This document shows, in pieces, positions 24,820-38,069 of a DNA stretch of 64,000 nt. The notes below the pieces were generated by a model, which was not told the DNA's origin, searched no databases, and saw only the letters and a list, made by a program, of their open reading frames with translations. This DNA is from Cryptomeria japonica (Eukaryota > Streptophyta > Pinopsida > Cupressales > Cupressaceae). The stretch covers positions 440,787,213 to 440,851,212 of the forward strand of contig NC_081407.1 of the NCBI RefSeq assembly GCF_030272615.1, read 5' to 3'. Position 1 is the first letter of the stretch, and each line of letters opens with the position of its first letter. Made by a program: the position numbers and the translations under genes.

Positions 24820-27800
24820 CTATTGAGCACCGAGCGAAGTATCTAACCGGGGAGTGATTATACTCAATTCTCCCACTCTTCCTATTAACCGCTCCTTCTT
24901 AGTACTCAAGCTCTTGAGTTTGTCTATTAGGTTCATAATTTGGGCTTCAAGATTGCTAGAAAAAAATGAAAGAGGGGCAAAAGATTGTGAAATTGCAGCT
25001 AACTGACCTTCATATTCCCTAATGTTCTTGTCAATGTCTACTGTAAATTTAGGCAAAATGAAACATGACTTAAAGATCTTACCACCTTCATCCAAAGCAT
25101 CCTCAACACTTTTTACCACAGATTTCAAGACTTCCCTATCAGCCTTAATTATTTTCAAATAGGTTTGGAGTCTCATATCATTAAATTTGTTCAATTTTAT
25201 ATCCGCTGCTTTCTCCAATGATACAAAATCTGATTCAATTTTTTTTAACATACCCTCAAGCTTATCGGAGGGTGTGTCACTGGAGTCCTTCTTAAGGTTA
25301 TGCAAAATTTTCTCCAAAACTATAGTAGCTAGAGATATAACCTCTTTTTCTTTAGATGCGTACTTAAGTAAGTCCTCACTCGCTTTGATTTAAGCAAGGG
25401 TGGCTAAATTCAGTGCTTGAAGAGTGGACAGGGTACTCAAATCTACCAAACTAGGAGAAAGGTCATCCTCATCATCTGCAATCTTCTTTCCTTTGTTAGG
25501 AACAATGGTTTTTTCCATGGTCACCAAAGCCTTATCGGTCTGCTCTTCACCCTTCTCCTTCAGAGCTTCTTCTGTATTTACATCCTTTTCTCCTTTCTCA
25601 CCATTGCCTTCACCCTTTCATGCATCACATATCTCCTCAGCTATCATCTCTGCAATGATTTATATCTCTAGAGGATCCTGTATAACTTCACCAAAGTTGT
25701 CAAGTGCTTGATTATCTGTGGTGTCATATGCAACTTTTCTTATCTCCTCAACTGTCTTCTCAATGTTAACCTCAATCACTGGAGGATCTTCTACAACATC
25801 ACCAGAGTCATCAACTAAGAGATTAGCTGTAGTATCATCTTTAACTTCCTATTCTACCATATCAGTCTATATAGATGACTTCTCATGAACTGTCAGAGTA
25901 TAAGTGTCTTTGCTCCATTGCCCTTTCGGTTAGGAGTCATCCTTCTTCGGATTGATCTGATAGTTATTTTCTTTCCAAATTTTCCTTATAATACCCTTTG
26001 TATCTTTAACTACTTCATCAACTTTTCCAAACATTATTTTGTTCTCTTTGTTTGCTCCAAAATTTTTCTTAGCAAGTCCCAAAATTATTGGTATTTCATC
26101 TTTTGTTACATCAGGACACAACTTTACTAAGGTAAGTTCTTTTAACCTCTCATCTTCTAAACTAGCTGTGTGTCTCCAGGTATCCAAAATATCATATAAC
26201 TCCTTTGGGATCATTGATGACATCTCAATCAATGCCTTACTAATTTTTTTTATATAATTTACAACTGCCTCCTCAATGGCTCTCTAAACTTTTTCATTAG
26301 AATGCTCATAATATACAAAAATATCTATCAAATTTCCTTCTTTAACTATTGTGTCTATAATCTTCTGTAATAGAGGCACAATAGTGTAGGGTCCTTCAAG
26401 CTTACCACACTTAAGAGCTTCATCTATTTTTGATTTTTGCTTCTTTCTTGGTCTAGCTTTACTGGATGGCTCACCTTGAGTTTTAGCCTTCTTTGTAGCT
26501 TGAGCTTCACTAGAGGGAGGCTTGCAGACTACCTTGGCATATGTGGTAGTCATCTTTCCTTCTCTTACCTCTTCATCTAACTCTATTTCTTCTTCTTTAG
26601 CTGCATACTTTCTCACCAGCTTCTCCTTCTTTCTCTTCTCCATCCCACCAATTGATGTTGATTGTGGTGGAGGGGCTGCCTTCTGCGCACCGAAGAGAGG
26701 TGTTGACTTGCTCGACTTGGCCTTAGCTTTCTTGGAGGGAGTGGGTACTAAATTAGCCTATTGCTTCATCAATTCTTCCTCCTTTAATATGTTTATCTCT
26801 TAGGCCCTCTATACAACCTCTCTTGTTATGCCCATTTGCTTCACAATCTATTCAACTTCCTTCCTCACCTTTCTCTTTCTTCTCGATCTAGTGAATTGTT
26901 TGTGCAGACTTAAGTCCTTTTCCTTGAAATTCCCAAATATTTCCTCCTTCTCATCAACTAACTTTCTGAGGAGGTGTTGTGCATATGTATCAAGAGTAAT
27001 TTTATCTATTTGATAGCCCATTGGCAATATCCAAACAGTTCTAGTATCTACTACTTCCATGTGACATTGATCCTTGTCCACCATGAAGCATATTGTCTTT
27101 TCATATTTTTCAACTATAGCCTTTGGCATTATTTCTCTACCCTACATCAACTCCTAAAAGGTTTTGAAGTAACCCCATAAGGGAGATTTTTTTGCAACTG
27201 CATCACCAACACCCTGCAAGCCTTCTTTGATTTGCACTGCTACTGGTCTGTCATAGGCCTATTGAACCTTTCCAATTTTTGGGATCTCATTTAAGAAGTA
27301 TAATTCCAAACAAATGATCAAAGAGCCATATTTAAATACATGCTTCTTGTCCTACTTGATCTTCTTAATATTGCTCATTAATTCATGTAGAAGCACTAGG
27401 CATAGATCATAATTCTTGTTTTCCTTAAGCATCTGATATGTTGCATAAATTGTGGTACAGGATACATAATTTTTCCTTCTTGATTGATAAATTTTATAAC
27501 CGATAACCATGGATACAAATTTCACATCAAATTCCACTATATCACTTATGCTCACTGATTTGCGGTCATGTTTTGAATTGGTTACCTCCATAATAGTGGT
27601 GTTCTTTACATTCCGGAGGGCAGGGACTTCACTAGTAGCATTCAGACAAGTCACCACTTGAATAGCCTTCTTTGCGATCTTATAAGGTTTATCTAGCCAT
27701 AAGAATTCATCATGGACTTGGCTTAGAACATACCTTACCCATTCGGGTTCATTGAATACCACAAAATGAACAAACTGAATAAAACCCTTTTCTTCCAAAT

Positions 27801-28189
27801 TCTTAAAATCAGATTTCAGATTGCCAAATACATCAACCATGTGCTGAGCGTACAGGGATAACATGACAGAGTTGCCCAATTCCTTGATGATGCAGTGAAT
27901 ATAAGCCCTAATATCCTCATTGTGTAAAACTCCATATGAAACAAAAGAAAATGCACCATTCAGATCATCTTCTACAGACTTAAATGGATGTTTCTTGAAA
28001 ACAAGTGGATTTCCAATACCAGAAGATACCATTTCAAATTTAGGGTATGAACTGATTGCTTCGGAGATGGGTAAATACCTTTTCAATCACAATCGGATGC
28101 AAGAAGTATTTGTTGGATCGCCACAAGCTCAAATTTCACTTTAGAATCTCTTTCTCTCTGCTTCTTTGCTCTTTTCTCTTTAATCGCAT
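24820..28189 (-). pseudogene. Accessory ORF B: decayed non-enzymatic ORF of a copia-like element
   Basis: Open pieces 28086-27352, 27129-26848, 26643-26284, 26232-25930 and 25317-24820 all share one minus-strand frame of about 1,089 codons, interrupted by about 15 nonsense codons, most of them TAG. A possible ATG at 28189 with a basic start (MRLKRKEQRSREKE) needs one frameshift. Order: N-terminal globular region of about 300 residues (SYPKFEMVSSGIGNPLVFKK, YDLCLVLLHELMSNIKK), a Lys-rich middle (KKAKTQGEPSSKARPRKKQK), an acidic linker, and a C-terminal coiled coil (MLKKIESDFVSLEKAADIK, LIDKLKSLSTKKERLIG). No protease, integrase or RT motif. Upstream, across the copia 1 insertion, is a gag zinc-knuckle remnant; downstream are PPT-like motifs. 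The likely host is a non-autonomous copia-type element; the function of the protein is unknown. Confidence 0.55.
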
Positions 28190-28396
28190 TGTGAAGAATG
28201 AGCTATTCAAATGCCCTTTTATCTACCAGTAACCTAACTTTTAGTTGTAATAAATGTACAACCCTAAAGTCTTTCAGAGACACTATTTTTCATGAATTTA
28301 TTCACCGGATTATTAGACCACCATGAAATCTTTTAGTTATCAACTGCATAATTGATCTCCATCATCTACAACCATCCTTGACTAGTTACAGATCTC

Positions 28397-29633
28397 TGTT
28401 GGCAATATGAAGGAATTGATTATGTGTTGCATTGATGTTTTGTCATTCATGTCAACACTAGCTATTATGGTTGGTTATCGACAGACAAATTTTAGTTACT
28501 GATAGAAGAACTTGTGTTACCAGCAGAAGGGGCTATCAATTGGATACTATTGACATGTTTGGATCAATGGAATATGTTTGGCTTGATGGTTTTGGAGTAT
28601 TTTTTGGTCAGTTGTTATTGACTTGATGATCAAATTCTATCATACACTCTAGTAATCCTATACTAGTAAGGGTTTAAGGTTTTACTGGAAGAGCCTTTTT
28701 TGAGAATCTTTGACAAGATGCATAAGTGGTGTTGGTGCAGCTTCTAGATGGAATTTAGAATGTAGAATGTGATCCTTGATTGTGCCTCGATTGATTGGAG
28801 ACATCGCTTTGGGGTGGAGAATCTAATTAGGTCCAGTACCTATCTAGGTTAAGGACCGGTATCATGTTACGTGTTCTATACACATTATCGGGATGATTTA
28901 TGGATTGGTAATATTGTTTTGGTCTAAAGCCAACATGGCATATCATTGTAATATGGATGTATGTAATGATCTTATTGTAATATCTTTTAGGTGGCTCACC
29001 TAATTGGTTTAGGCCTTAGGGTTTGTATAAATTGATGAAAGATCTCATTGTAGATCATGGTTGTAATGATCGTGGTCATGGAATGAAATATCATATGCAA
29101 AGGATATTTGGTCAATCATAGGTGATCAAATTGAGTTTATGTAAGAGGTCAAAGGCCTCCTATATTGAGCTTAATCGAGACTATAACCGTGCATGGTAGA
29201 TACTATCACTGGTAGTTCATTATTTTGGATTGTTGTCCAATTATATTGAGGTGGTTATAACTTCTCTGTATTAAGTGAGACTCCTTTGTAATGAGTAGTA
29301 CTCTCTAGGTAGTGTGCCTTCCTGCATGTGCAGGCCCCTTATTGTATCACATACTTTCTGCAGAAGTATTATCTAACTGTGGGTAGGCTTCCCACTGTGG
29401 TTTTTCCCTTTACTAGGTTTTCCACGTACAAATCATGGTGTTATGTAGTATGGTTTAATTGTGTTAAATCTTTGTTTCATCCTTAAGTTTTATTGCTTAC
29501 CGGTATTTGTTTCTACTATTTTTGTATTCAATGTTTATGTGCTCTGGTTAAAGGTTTTAAAGTGGTTTGATTAATATAATCTATTGACAACTAATTCACC
29601 CCCACTCTCAGTTGTCCACCGGTTATCCTAACA
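28397..29633 (+). repeat. 5' LTR of copia element 1
   Basis: 1,237 bases, TG...CA ends, matches 34181-35423 along its length with scattered substitutions. Confidence 0.9.
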
Positions 29634-29691
29634 ATTGGTATTAGAGCTTTGGTCCTCTTTTGCAGAAGCTTAACCACTTGAGGTAGATCCT

Positions 29692-32600
29692 ATGGCAACT
29701 ATTTTTAGAAGAGAAATCCCTAATCTTGATGGAACAAACTATGGGATATGGAAAATCCGAATGGAGACTCATATTAGATGTCTTGGGAAGAATATTTGGG
29801 AGGTCACTGAGAAAAGATATACACCTTATGATCCGACATTTGGGAATCCTTCTCCCGCAGACTTGGACAAAAATATTGAAAATGATTGCAGAGCAAGAGA
29901 AGCCATCTTGTGTGCACTCATTGATCAACAAATCATGGGATTAACTGATAAATCATCTGCAAAGGTTATGTGGGATAAATTGTAAACTCTGGATAAAGGT
30001 GACCCTACTGTCAAAATTGCTAAACTTGATGGTTACCGGGTAAGATATGAGAACTTGAAGATGGAAGATAATGAAAGAATTGCTACATTTATGGAAAGAG
30101 TAAATGGGATTGTCATGGGAATTAAATGTTGTGGAGGATCTCTGAGTGAAGATGAAATAGTTTCTAAAGTTTTGAGAGCCCTACCACCGGCTTACAAGAT
30201 GAAGGCTATTGCAATTAATGAATTGAGAACAACGGCAAACACTTCAGTTAACAGAGACATTTTGACTGGGAAATTATCTGCTTTTGATCTTGAATAATTT
30301 GGACCTTCGGGAGCTGCAAAATCTGAACCTTCTTTTCATGCATCGTCATCTACCATCCAAAGTGATTGGAAAGCCCTATATGAAAAATAATTGGAAGATA
30401 TGAGGAAAGAAGATGAAGAATTTGAGCAACTTGAAGCCTTATTTGCTAGAAGAGTACCTAAAGGACCGACAAGAAGTAAGTATGAAGGAAAATCACCTTT
30501 TAAATGTCTTGCATGTAATAAGATTGCTCATTTTGCATCTAGATGTCCTAAAAGGAATGCAAGATTTGAAGAAAGAGTTAAGAAATCATTTAAGCCTAAT
30601 TAAAACAAATATAGATTCAAGAAAAACAAACAATGCTACATAGCAGATGAGGAATGAGTAAGTGATGATTTAGAGGATGAACCGATAGGAGACTCTGCTA
30701 GTGGATCCAATAATGGAAAGGAATGGGTGTTCTATGCTTTAAAGGAAGATAAATCGGAACTGGCTATCAAGAATGAAGAAAAGGCGCTGGCAAGAAAATT
30801 TGAAGACAAGGATGAATGGGTAATTGATAGTGGATGATCACATCATATGACTGGTGATAAAAGAAAATTTATGTCCCTGTAAGAATACAATGGCGATCAA
30901 GTCAAATTTGGGATGACATGCATGTATGATCAAAGGTAGAGGTATTATTTCTATGGATGACAAGAATAATACTGATAATGTCTATTATGTATAAGGTTTA
31001 AAGCATAATCTTTTAAGTGTTGGTCAATTGCTGGACAAGGGATTCCATGAACTTCAGTTCAAAGATAGAAAATGCAAAATCATTAACAAAACTAGTTTGG
31101 AGATTACAATCGGTACTCAGAATGGAGGTAATATCTTTCACTTGAACACTAGTAATAAGACATGTTTGATTTCTCATATTGATGAGAGTTGGTTATGGAA
31201 TAAGAGGTTGTGTCATGTTAATTTTGACTGTATTGTTAATATAAGATCAACAAAGGCAGTTAGAGATATACCTAAGATTATGATGCCTCATAATTTGGTA
31301 TGTAAGGAATGTCAATTGGGAAAGCAAGTTAGAACTTATTTTAAGAGAATACATGATAAATCTAATGATGTGATTGATTTTATTCATACTGACTTATGTG
31401 GTCCAGCAAGGACTAGAAGCTTTCAAGGTGATAGATACTTCATGCTGATAATTGATGACTATTCTAGAATGATGTGGGTGACTTTTCTAAGGGATAAGTC
31501 TGAAGCTTTTGAGAAATTCAAGATCTTCAAAGAAAAGGTGGAAACAAAATTTGGATTGAAAATCAAATGTCTAAGATCAGATCAAGGTGGTGAGTTCACT
31601 TCTCATGAATTTAATAGTTATTATGAGATAAATGGAATTAGGAGACAATTATCTACACCTCGGACTCCTCAGCAAAATGGAGTAGTGGAAAGGAAAAATA
31701 GGACCATTTTGGATGCAAAAAGAACCATGATGATGGAAGCTAAATTGCCTCACATCTACTGGAGAGAAGTAGTGAGTACAACAGTCTTCACATTCAACAG
31801 AGTTCATATCAAAAGTGAAACCAGTAAGATTCCTCATGAATTATGGTTTGGACATACACCTACTATTAAATATTTCAGAATTTTTGGAAGTAAATGTTAT
31901 ATCAAAAGGGATGATTCAATTAGGAAGTTTGATCCTAAATGCGATGAAGGTATATTTCTTGGATATTCAATTAAGAGAAAAGCATATAGATGTTATAACA
32001 AAAGATTGTAGAAAATTGTAGAGAGCACAAATGTGAAAGTGGATGTGCAATAAAAAGATCAATCTATATCATATGACATAGAACCAACATTGGAAATGAT
32101 CATAACTAAATTGGTAATGCCTCAACTGGCACAAGACATTGAGACAGTTGCACCAATACAATCAGAAAATTCATCTGTGACTAGTGATCAGAACAGTGAA
32201 CCTGAAGTTTAGAAGGCACCAAGGTATGTAAGGTTAAATCATTGGAGATAGGAACAAGGGAGTTATGAGAAGAAGAATACTGGCAAATGAAGAGGTATGT
32301 CTTATTTCTCAAATTTAACTAGCATCTGTTATTGAAGCTTGTAAAGATAAACATTGGTTAAAGGCTATGGAAGATAAATTAGATCAGATAGAGAAGAATA
32401 ACACTTAGACTTTAGTTCCCCAACCTAAAAATAAGAATGTAATCGGAACTAAATGAGGATGGTCAAGTTGTAAGAAACAATGCTAGATTGGTTTGTAAAG
32501 GATATTCGTAAATGGAAGGAATTGATTATGGTGAGACATTTGCACTAGTAGCTAGAATGGAAGCTGTTAGACTATTTCTTGCCTATGCAGCATACAATAA

Positions 32601-33814
32601 ATATAAGGTCTATCAAATGGATGTTAAATGTGCATTTTTGAATGGTGAACTTGAGGAAGAATTATACATTGAGAATCCTGATGGATTTTCACTGACATAT
32701 GACAAAGATATGGTTTGTAGGTTAAGGAAAGCATTATATGGATTGAAACAAGCTCCTAGAGCTTGGTATGCAAGGTTGGATAAATATCTTTTGAAGCTTG
32801 GTTTTACTAAAGGCAGTGCTAAAAGTAATTTATATTACAAGATCACTAATGATAATATTCTGATAATTGAAGTATTTGTTAATGATATCATTTTTGGAGG
32901 TGAAGATATATTGTGCATGAAATTCTCTAATAATATGAAGAACGAATTTGAAATGTCTATGATTGGTGAGATGATATTTTTCTTAGGTTTGTAGATTACT
33001 CAAATTGACAAAGGCATTTTTATCTATCAAACTAAGTATCTAAGGGAATTGTTGAAGAAGTTTGGTATGGATAATTCCAAACTGGTAAGTACTCCTATGG
33101 TGACAAGTGATAAATTATCTATCAAAGACACATCTGCACTGGTAAATTGGACAAGGTAAAAGTCTATGATTGGTGGCTTGTTATATCTAGCTTAGACTAG
33201 ACCAGATATTATGAATGCAGTAAGTATTGTTTGAAGATATCAAAGTAATCCTAAAGGAAATCATGAATGTGCAGTAAAGAGGATATTCTGGTTTTTGCAA
33301 GGAACAACAAAATATGGCTTATGGTATAGTAGAGATGATAAATTCACTTTATGTGCATATACATATTTAGATTGGGTAGGAGATACTAATGATAGGAAGA
33401 GCACTTCTAGTGGAGCTTTCTTTCTTGGAAATAAATTATTTTCATGGATTAGGAAAAAATAGTCATGCATTTCTTTATCTACTACATAAGCTAAATATGT
33501 TTCAACAGTAACTAAGTGCGCTCAAGTCTTGTGGATGAAGTAAATGTTGAAGGATATCAAGGTAAATTGTAGTGAACTAGTAGTTATCTATTGTGATAAC
33601 TCTACAGCTATTGACATGTCTAAGAATCTAGTATTTCACTCTAAGACTAAGCACATTTTAATAAAATATAACTTTCTGAAGGAAAAGGTGAAAGAAAAGG
33701 AAGTCAAATTGGTTTGTGAACACTAAAGAGAAGATTGCAGATATATTCACTAAACTGTTGTCTAAGGAATCATTTGAATATTTGAGAGATAGGTTAGGGG
33801 TATCTACCCATTAG
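29692..33814 (+). pseudogene. Copia element 1 gag-pol polyprotein, broken
   Basis: ATG at 29692 opens gag (NYGIWKIRMETHIRCLGKN). A CCHC knuckle (CLACNKIAHFASRC) is at about 30508. The protease site at about 30820 reads VIDSG, stop, SHHMTGD: the usual Cys codon is TGA. The gag-pre-integrase motif (LCHVNFDCIVNI) and integrase core (HTDLCGP, LIIDDYSRMMWV, LRSDQGGEF, PQQNGVVERKNR) lie at 31200-31710. RT (YQMDVKCAFLNGELEEELYI, LYGLKQAPRAWY) is at 32610-32770; its catalytic box reads FVNDII, so one Asp of the canonical VDD pair is Asn. RNase H (DNSTAIDMSKNLVFHSKTKH) is near 33595. Frameshifts near 30.9, 32.4 and 33.7 kb plus many stops make it non-functional. Confidence 0.9.
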
Positions 33815-33957
33815 GCAGAAACTTAACTGATGGAGCACTACATAAGTTCGATATGCATCATCAACTTTATCCTTTTCTCTAGGTTGATGTAGTGGTGCTA
33901 CTACTCAGGGGGAGTAGTCAGCTTTGAGATTCATAAAATTTTGATATCTATGCCATA

Positions 33958-34180
33958 TCTTTGGCATTGATGTCAAAGGGGGAGATTTATATGTGAAAAA
34001 TAGTGTTTATGGGAGAGATTCATATCAGTTTGAGATTGGACTGCACTCCTTAGGGGGAGTTGTTGGGTTTTTTTCAGTTTTTCATTGTTATATCTTTTAT
34101 GAGAAATTTTTAGCATCTCTTGGCACTTAGATGTTTTCTTTTTCACATCTAGTATTGCCATCAATGCCAAAGAGGGATAT
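33958..34180 (+). other. Duplicated polypurine-tract motif of copia element 1
   Basis: First copy ctttggcattgatgtcaaag then ggggagat at 33958-33985; second copy gccatcaatgccaaagaggg ending at 34180, abutting the 3' LTR. Flanking palindromic arms pair with each other. Confidence 0.65.
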
Positions 34181-35423
34181 TGTTAGCAATATGAAGGAAT
34201 TTATTATGTGTCGCATTGATGTTTTATCATTGATTTCTACACTAGCTATTGTGGTTGGTTATCGATAGACAGATTTTGGTTTCTAGTAGAAGAACTTGTG
34301 TTACTAACATAAGAGACTATGAGTTGGATACTATCGACATGTTTGGATCAATGGAATATGTTTGGTTTGATGGTTTTGGAGTATGTTTTGGTTAGTTGGT
34401 ATTGACTTGATGATCAGATGATATCATACACTCTAGTAAGCCTATATTAGTAAGGGTTTAAGGTATTACCGGCAAAGCTTTTTCTGAGAATCTTTGACAG
34501 GATGCATAAGTGGTGTTGGTGCGACTTCTAGATGGAATTCAAGATGCAGAAGGTAATCCTTGATCATTCCTTGACTGATTAGAAACATCATTTTGGTGTG
34601 GAGAATCTAACTAGGTCCGGTACCTATCTAGGTTATGGATGGGTATCATGTTACGTTTTCTCTACACGTTACCGGGATGATTTATGGATTGGTTAATGTT
34701 GTTTTGGTCTAAAGCCGACATGGCATATCATTGTAAAATGGATGTATGTAATGATCTTATTGTAATATCTTTTACGTGGCCGACCTAATTGGTTTGGGCC
34801 TTAGGGTTTGTATAAATTAATGAAAGATCTCATTGTAGATCATAGTTGTAATGGTCGTGGTCATGGAATGAAATATCATATGTGAAGGAGATTTGGTTGA
34901 TCTTAGGTGATCGAATTGGGTTTATGTAAGAGGTAAAAGGCCTCCGGTATTGAGCTTAATCAAGGCTGTAATCATGCATGGTAGATGCTATCACTGACAG
35001 TTCATTCTTCTGGATTGTTGTCCAATTATATTGAGGTGGTTATAACCTCTTTGTAGTCAGTGAGACTCCTTTGTAATGAGTAGTACGCTCTAGAAAGTGT
35101 GCCTTCCTACATGTGTAGGCCCCTTATTGTATCACATAATTTCTATAGAAGTATTATCTGACTATGGGTAGGCTTCCCACCATGGTTTTTTCCTTTACTG
35201 GGTTTTCCACATAAAAATCATGGTGTTATGTAGTATGGTTGCATTGTGTTAATTCTTTGTTTCATTCTTAATTTTTATTGCTTACTGGTATCTATTTCTT
35301 CTATTATGATATTCAATGTTTATGTGCTCCGGTTAAAAGTTTTAAAGTGGTTTGATTAATATAATCTGTTGACAATTGACTTAGCCCCCCCCCCCTCTTA
35401 GTTGTCCACCAATTATCCTAACA
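34181..35423 (+). repeat. 3' LTR of copia element 1
   Basis: 1,243 bases; begins tgttagcaatatgaagg and ends cctaaca. Confidence 0.9.
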
Positions 35424-35792
35424 ATATCTTGCAAGGGGGTTCTAAATATTTGCATGATAATTTTCCTCCTAAGACAAAGATGCCCTAGTTACCGGATGAG
35501 GTTACATCACCAGATTTAGGTGTGGAGCCATTTTGCACATTTGAATCTTCCTTTTTCACCCACATCTTCTTATGCTGATCTTTGATCTCTTCCACTTTAG
35601 CTTTTCCTTTTCCATCTGATTTGTTCTTGTTCACTGGTGCATTCTTGCTTTTGCAATATCTTACAATATGACCAGGTTTGTTATATGCATGACAAAAAAC
35701 ATTCCTTTGCATAGGCCTGAAGTTCATCTGATTTGGTCTCATCTTGCATTGGATATATCTCCAAACTATTGGCATTTGCATGCAGATTTAAT
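35424..35792 (-). pseudogene. gag zinc-knuckle remnant of the accessory ORF B element
   Basis: The minus frame 35781-35485 encodes a basic gag C-terminal piece with a CCHC-type knuckle (VFCHAYNKPGHIVRYCKSK) whose second Cys is Tyr, followed by Lys-rich sequence and KKMWVKKEDS. Removing copia 1 and one target copy puts this piece in the same frame as accessory ORF B at 28086, supporting one original element. Its 5' side is cut by copia element 3 at 35793. Confidence 0.6.
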
Positions 35793-37126
35793 TGATGTCA
35801 ATTATAACAAGTAGTGATGTTGTATTAATGTTATTTTGCAACCAATAGGAGAGCTTGTGAAGGAAACCAGTATTACTAGAAATGAAGTGAGATCAACTAG
35901 TAAACCCTACCTGTTGATATGCTAAACCCTAACCGATGAAGTTTGGTGAATCGGTTGTATTGATTTATGATCAAATGATGAGCGGTAAATATTATACCAT
36001 GTATGCATGTTGTATGAGATGAAGTTTCAAATGGTTTTTGGCACGTAGAGATAATGATTTTATCTTGGGAATGAGAAAGTTCATTGCATGTAATGGAAAC
36101 CACATGATGAGTTACAGTGATCGATGAAGTGGTGATCAAGGAGCAGTCGAGGTTGTCTTGAATGATGTGCAATGATTGCTATGTAATCCAATGGTCATAC
36201 TTCAACCAATTTGTTTATAATCTCTATGAGATCTTAGGTTTGTGATGTGTTATCAACCTATTGTTTTGTTTATAAGGTCAATGAGTTGTTTTGTTGTAGT
36301 GTTGGCAATTTTGGTTGAATGTAAGAGTGATTGGCTGCCGAACCAAATGATGTATCTGCAGTATGTGTAAAGGCAAATAGGAGCATGAAAAGGATCTGAT
36401 CAAGTAGAGTAGTTCTATTCACCAGATCAACAAACCCGTGTTGTTCTCTAATAATTACAACAGTCAAATCCCTTAACCGGGTAAGCTCTAACAAGATTAG
36501 TGTTATCTATATACTCTAACTAGGTGATCCATTAGCTTGGATTTCAAATCCTCTACCGAGTTTACTCCTAACATGGTATTGCTTCTAATAGGGAATTATA
36601 GTGAATCCCTTAATCGGGTGGTCCCTAACATGATCTATTCTTAACAAGACTTATTGCAAAGATTTAACAGGCTTGGCTCCTAACAGGGCGAACTTAAGAA
36701 GAGTTCAGAATACTTGTGGGTATTCATCCCCAGTGTGGTTTTTCCCATTTGGGTTTCCATGTTAAAATCATTATGTCAAGTGGTGAATGTTTTTGTGGTT
36801 ATGTTTGCTATGGGTAATTTTCTTAACTGTTAAATCCACTTAGATATGATATGATAACTGGAAAAAATCTAAAATGTGCTTTTACTTTTGTCTATAAAGT
36901 ATTTGGATGTTTTTGTTAAAAGGTTGAGAGTTTCAGAGTTATTTTACTATTATTCTGTTATGATAGTCAACCGGTTTACTTGACAGTGATATTGCAATTT
37001 GTCAATTCTGAGTTTGTCTTGAGAGGTTGCTTTTGTTTGGTGAAAAATTTATGTCAACTTTCTATCTTCTAGTTCACCCCCCCTCTTAGTAGTTTACTGG
37101 ATCCTTATTGATACATCATACCATCA
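35793..37126 (+). repeat. 5' LTR of copia element 3
   Basis: Ends are inverted TGATG/CATCA. The 3' part shares layout with the copia element 2 LTR (repeated taac-agg blocks, the phrase gggtttccatgttaaa, and a C-rich tract near the end). The primer-site-like tggtattagag starts at 37129. Confidence 0.7.
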
Positions 37127-37187
37127 ATTGGTATTAGAGTATTTCAGGTCCTCTAAGGTCTAAGCCTAATAGGTTGAGGTAAAGATC

Positions 37188-38069
37188 TTGAAGAATATGA
37201 TGAAGAAAGAAGGTCTAAAGTTTAATAGGGAAAACTACAGAATATGGAGTGATAGAATGAAAATCTATAGCAAGAATCTAGGAAGTCAATATTGGGAACA
37301 TGTTGGTACTCAATATGTTGCACCTAGTGGGACTATGACTGATGATCAAAAGAAAGAGCAACAAGAAAATAATCAAGCATTGGAGGCCATTATCAGTTCT
37401 TTGTCTGATTCAGAGTATGTTGATGTCCATGGTCTGGACACTACCTATGAGGTGTGGAAGAAACTTGAAGAGATCTATAGTGGTGATGAGCATGTGAATA
37501 TTGCCAAAGAAGTGAGTCTAAGAGGTAAATTTGATGATATGCAGATGGCTGAAGATGAGAATATATAATAGTATGGTTAGAGGATAAAAGAGATAGTTGG
37601 TGAGATCAAGAGTACTGATGTTTGAGTGGATGAGTATCCTAAAGTCTCAGGACAAACTAGTGAGGAGAAAAAGGATGAAGAACCTTGCATTCTGATTTTG
37701 GAACTAGAATCGGTGAAGCCAGAAGCTGGTGAAGTGAATTCTATTGTACTAGTTCAACCGAAATAGGTAGATTCAAAAGAAGATGATGAAAGTGAAAAAG
37801 AAGAACCTGAAGAAAATGATCTTGTTATTCCAAGGTATGTGAGACTCAATCATAATCCTGACTAGATTATTGGAGATAAAGATGCTGGAGTGTTAACCAG
37901 AAGAAGAATTAGAGATAATTTTGGCATGATCTCCACTATTGAGTCTAGAACTGCGAAGGAAGCATTTGGAGATGATCACTAGATTAAAGCTATGTAAGAA
38001 GAGCTTGACCAGATTGAAAAGAACAACACATGGACCCTAGTACCCAGACCGGTGAATAAAAATGTGATA
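37188..38069 (+). pseudogene. Copia element 3 gag joined to pre-RT linker
   Basis: 37188-37568 encodes a copia gag N-terminus (NYRIWSDRMKIYSKNLGSQY, TTYEVWKKLEEIYSGDEHVN). After a stop the frame continues (RIKEIVGEIKSTDV), then abruptly becomes an acidic linker and the segment before RT (IPRYVRLNHNPD, EELDQIEKNNTWTLVPRP). Protease, integrase and the knuckle are absent, so an internal deletion near 37.6 kb is clear. The frame is cut at about 38070 by an LTR insertion. Confidence 0.8.

Larger units (their letters stand above)
28397..35423 (+). mobile_element. Copia element 1 (Ty1/copia LTR retrotransposon, decayed)
   Basis: LTRs 28397-29633 and 34181-35423, each starting TGTTRGCAATATGAAGG and ending CCTAACA. 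Primer site with tggtattagagc at 29636 (initiator-Met type with one change), purine tract before 34181. The 5-bp flanks are atctc and atatc, a target duplication with one change. Interior order gag, protease, integrase, RT, RNase H identifies Ty1/copia. It is inserted into the minus-strand accessory ORF B element between its gag knuckle and long ORF. Confidence 0.9.

Noticed and set aside
29636-29647. tRNA gene
   Set aside because: tggtattagagc and similar strings at 37129 and 44503 are only primer binding sites next to LTRs; no cloverleaf is present.
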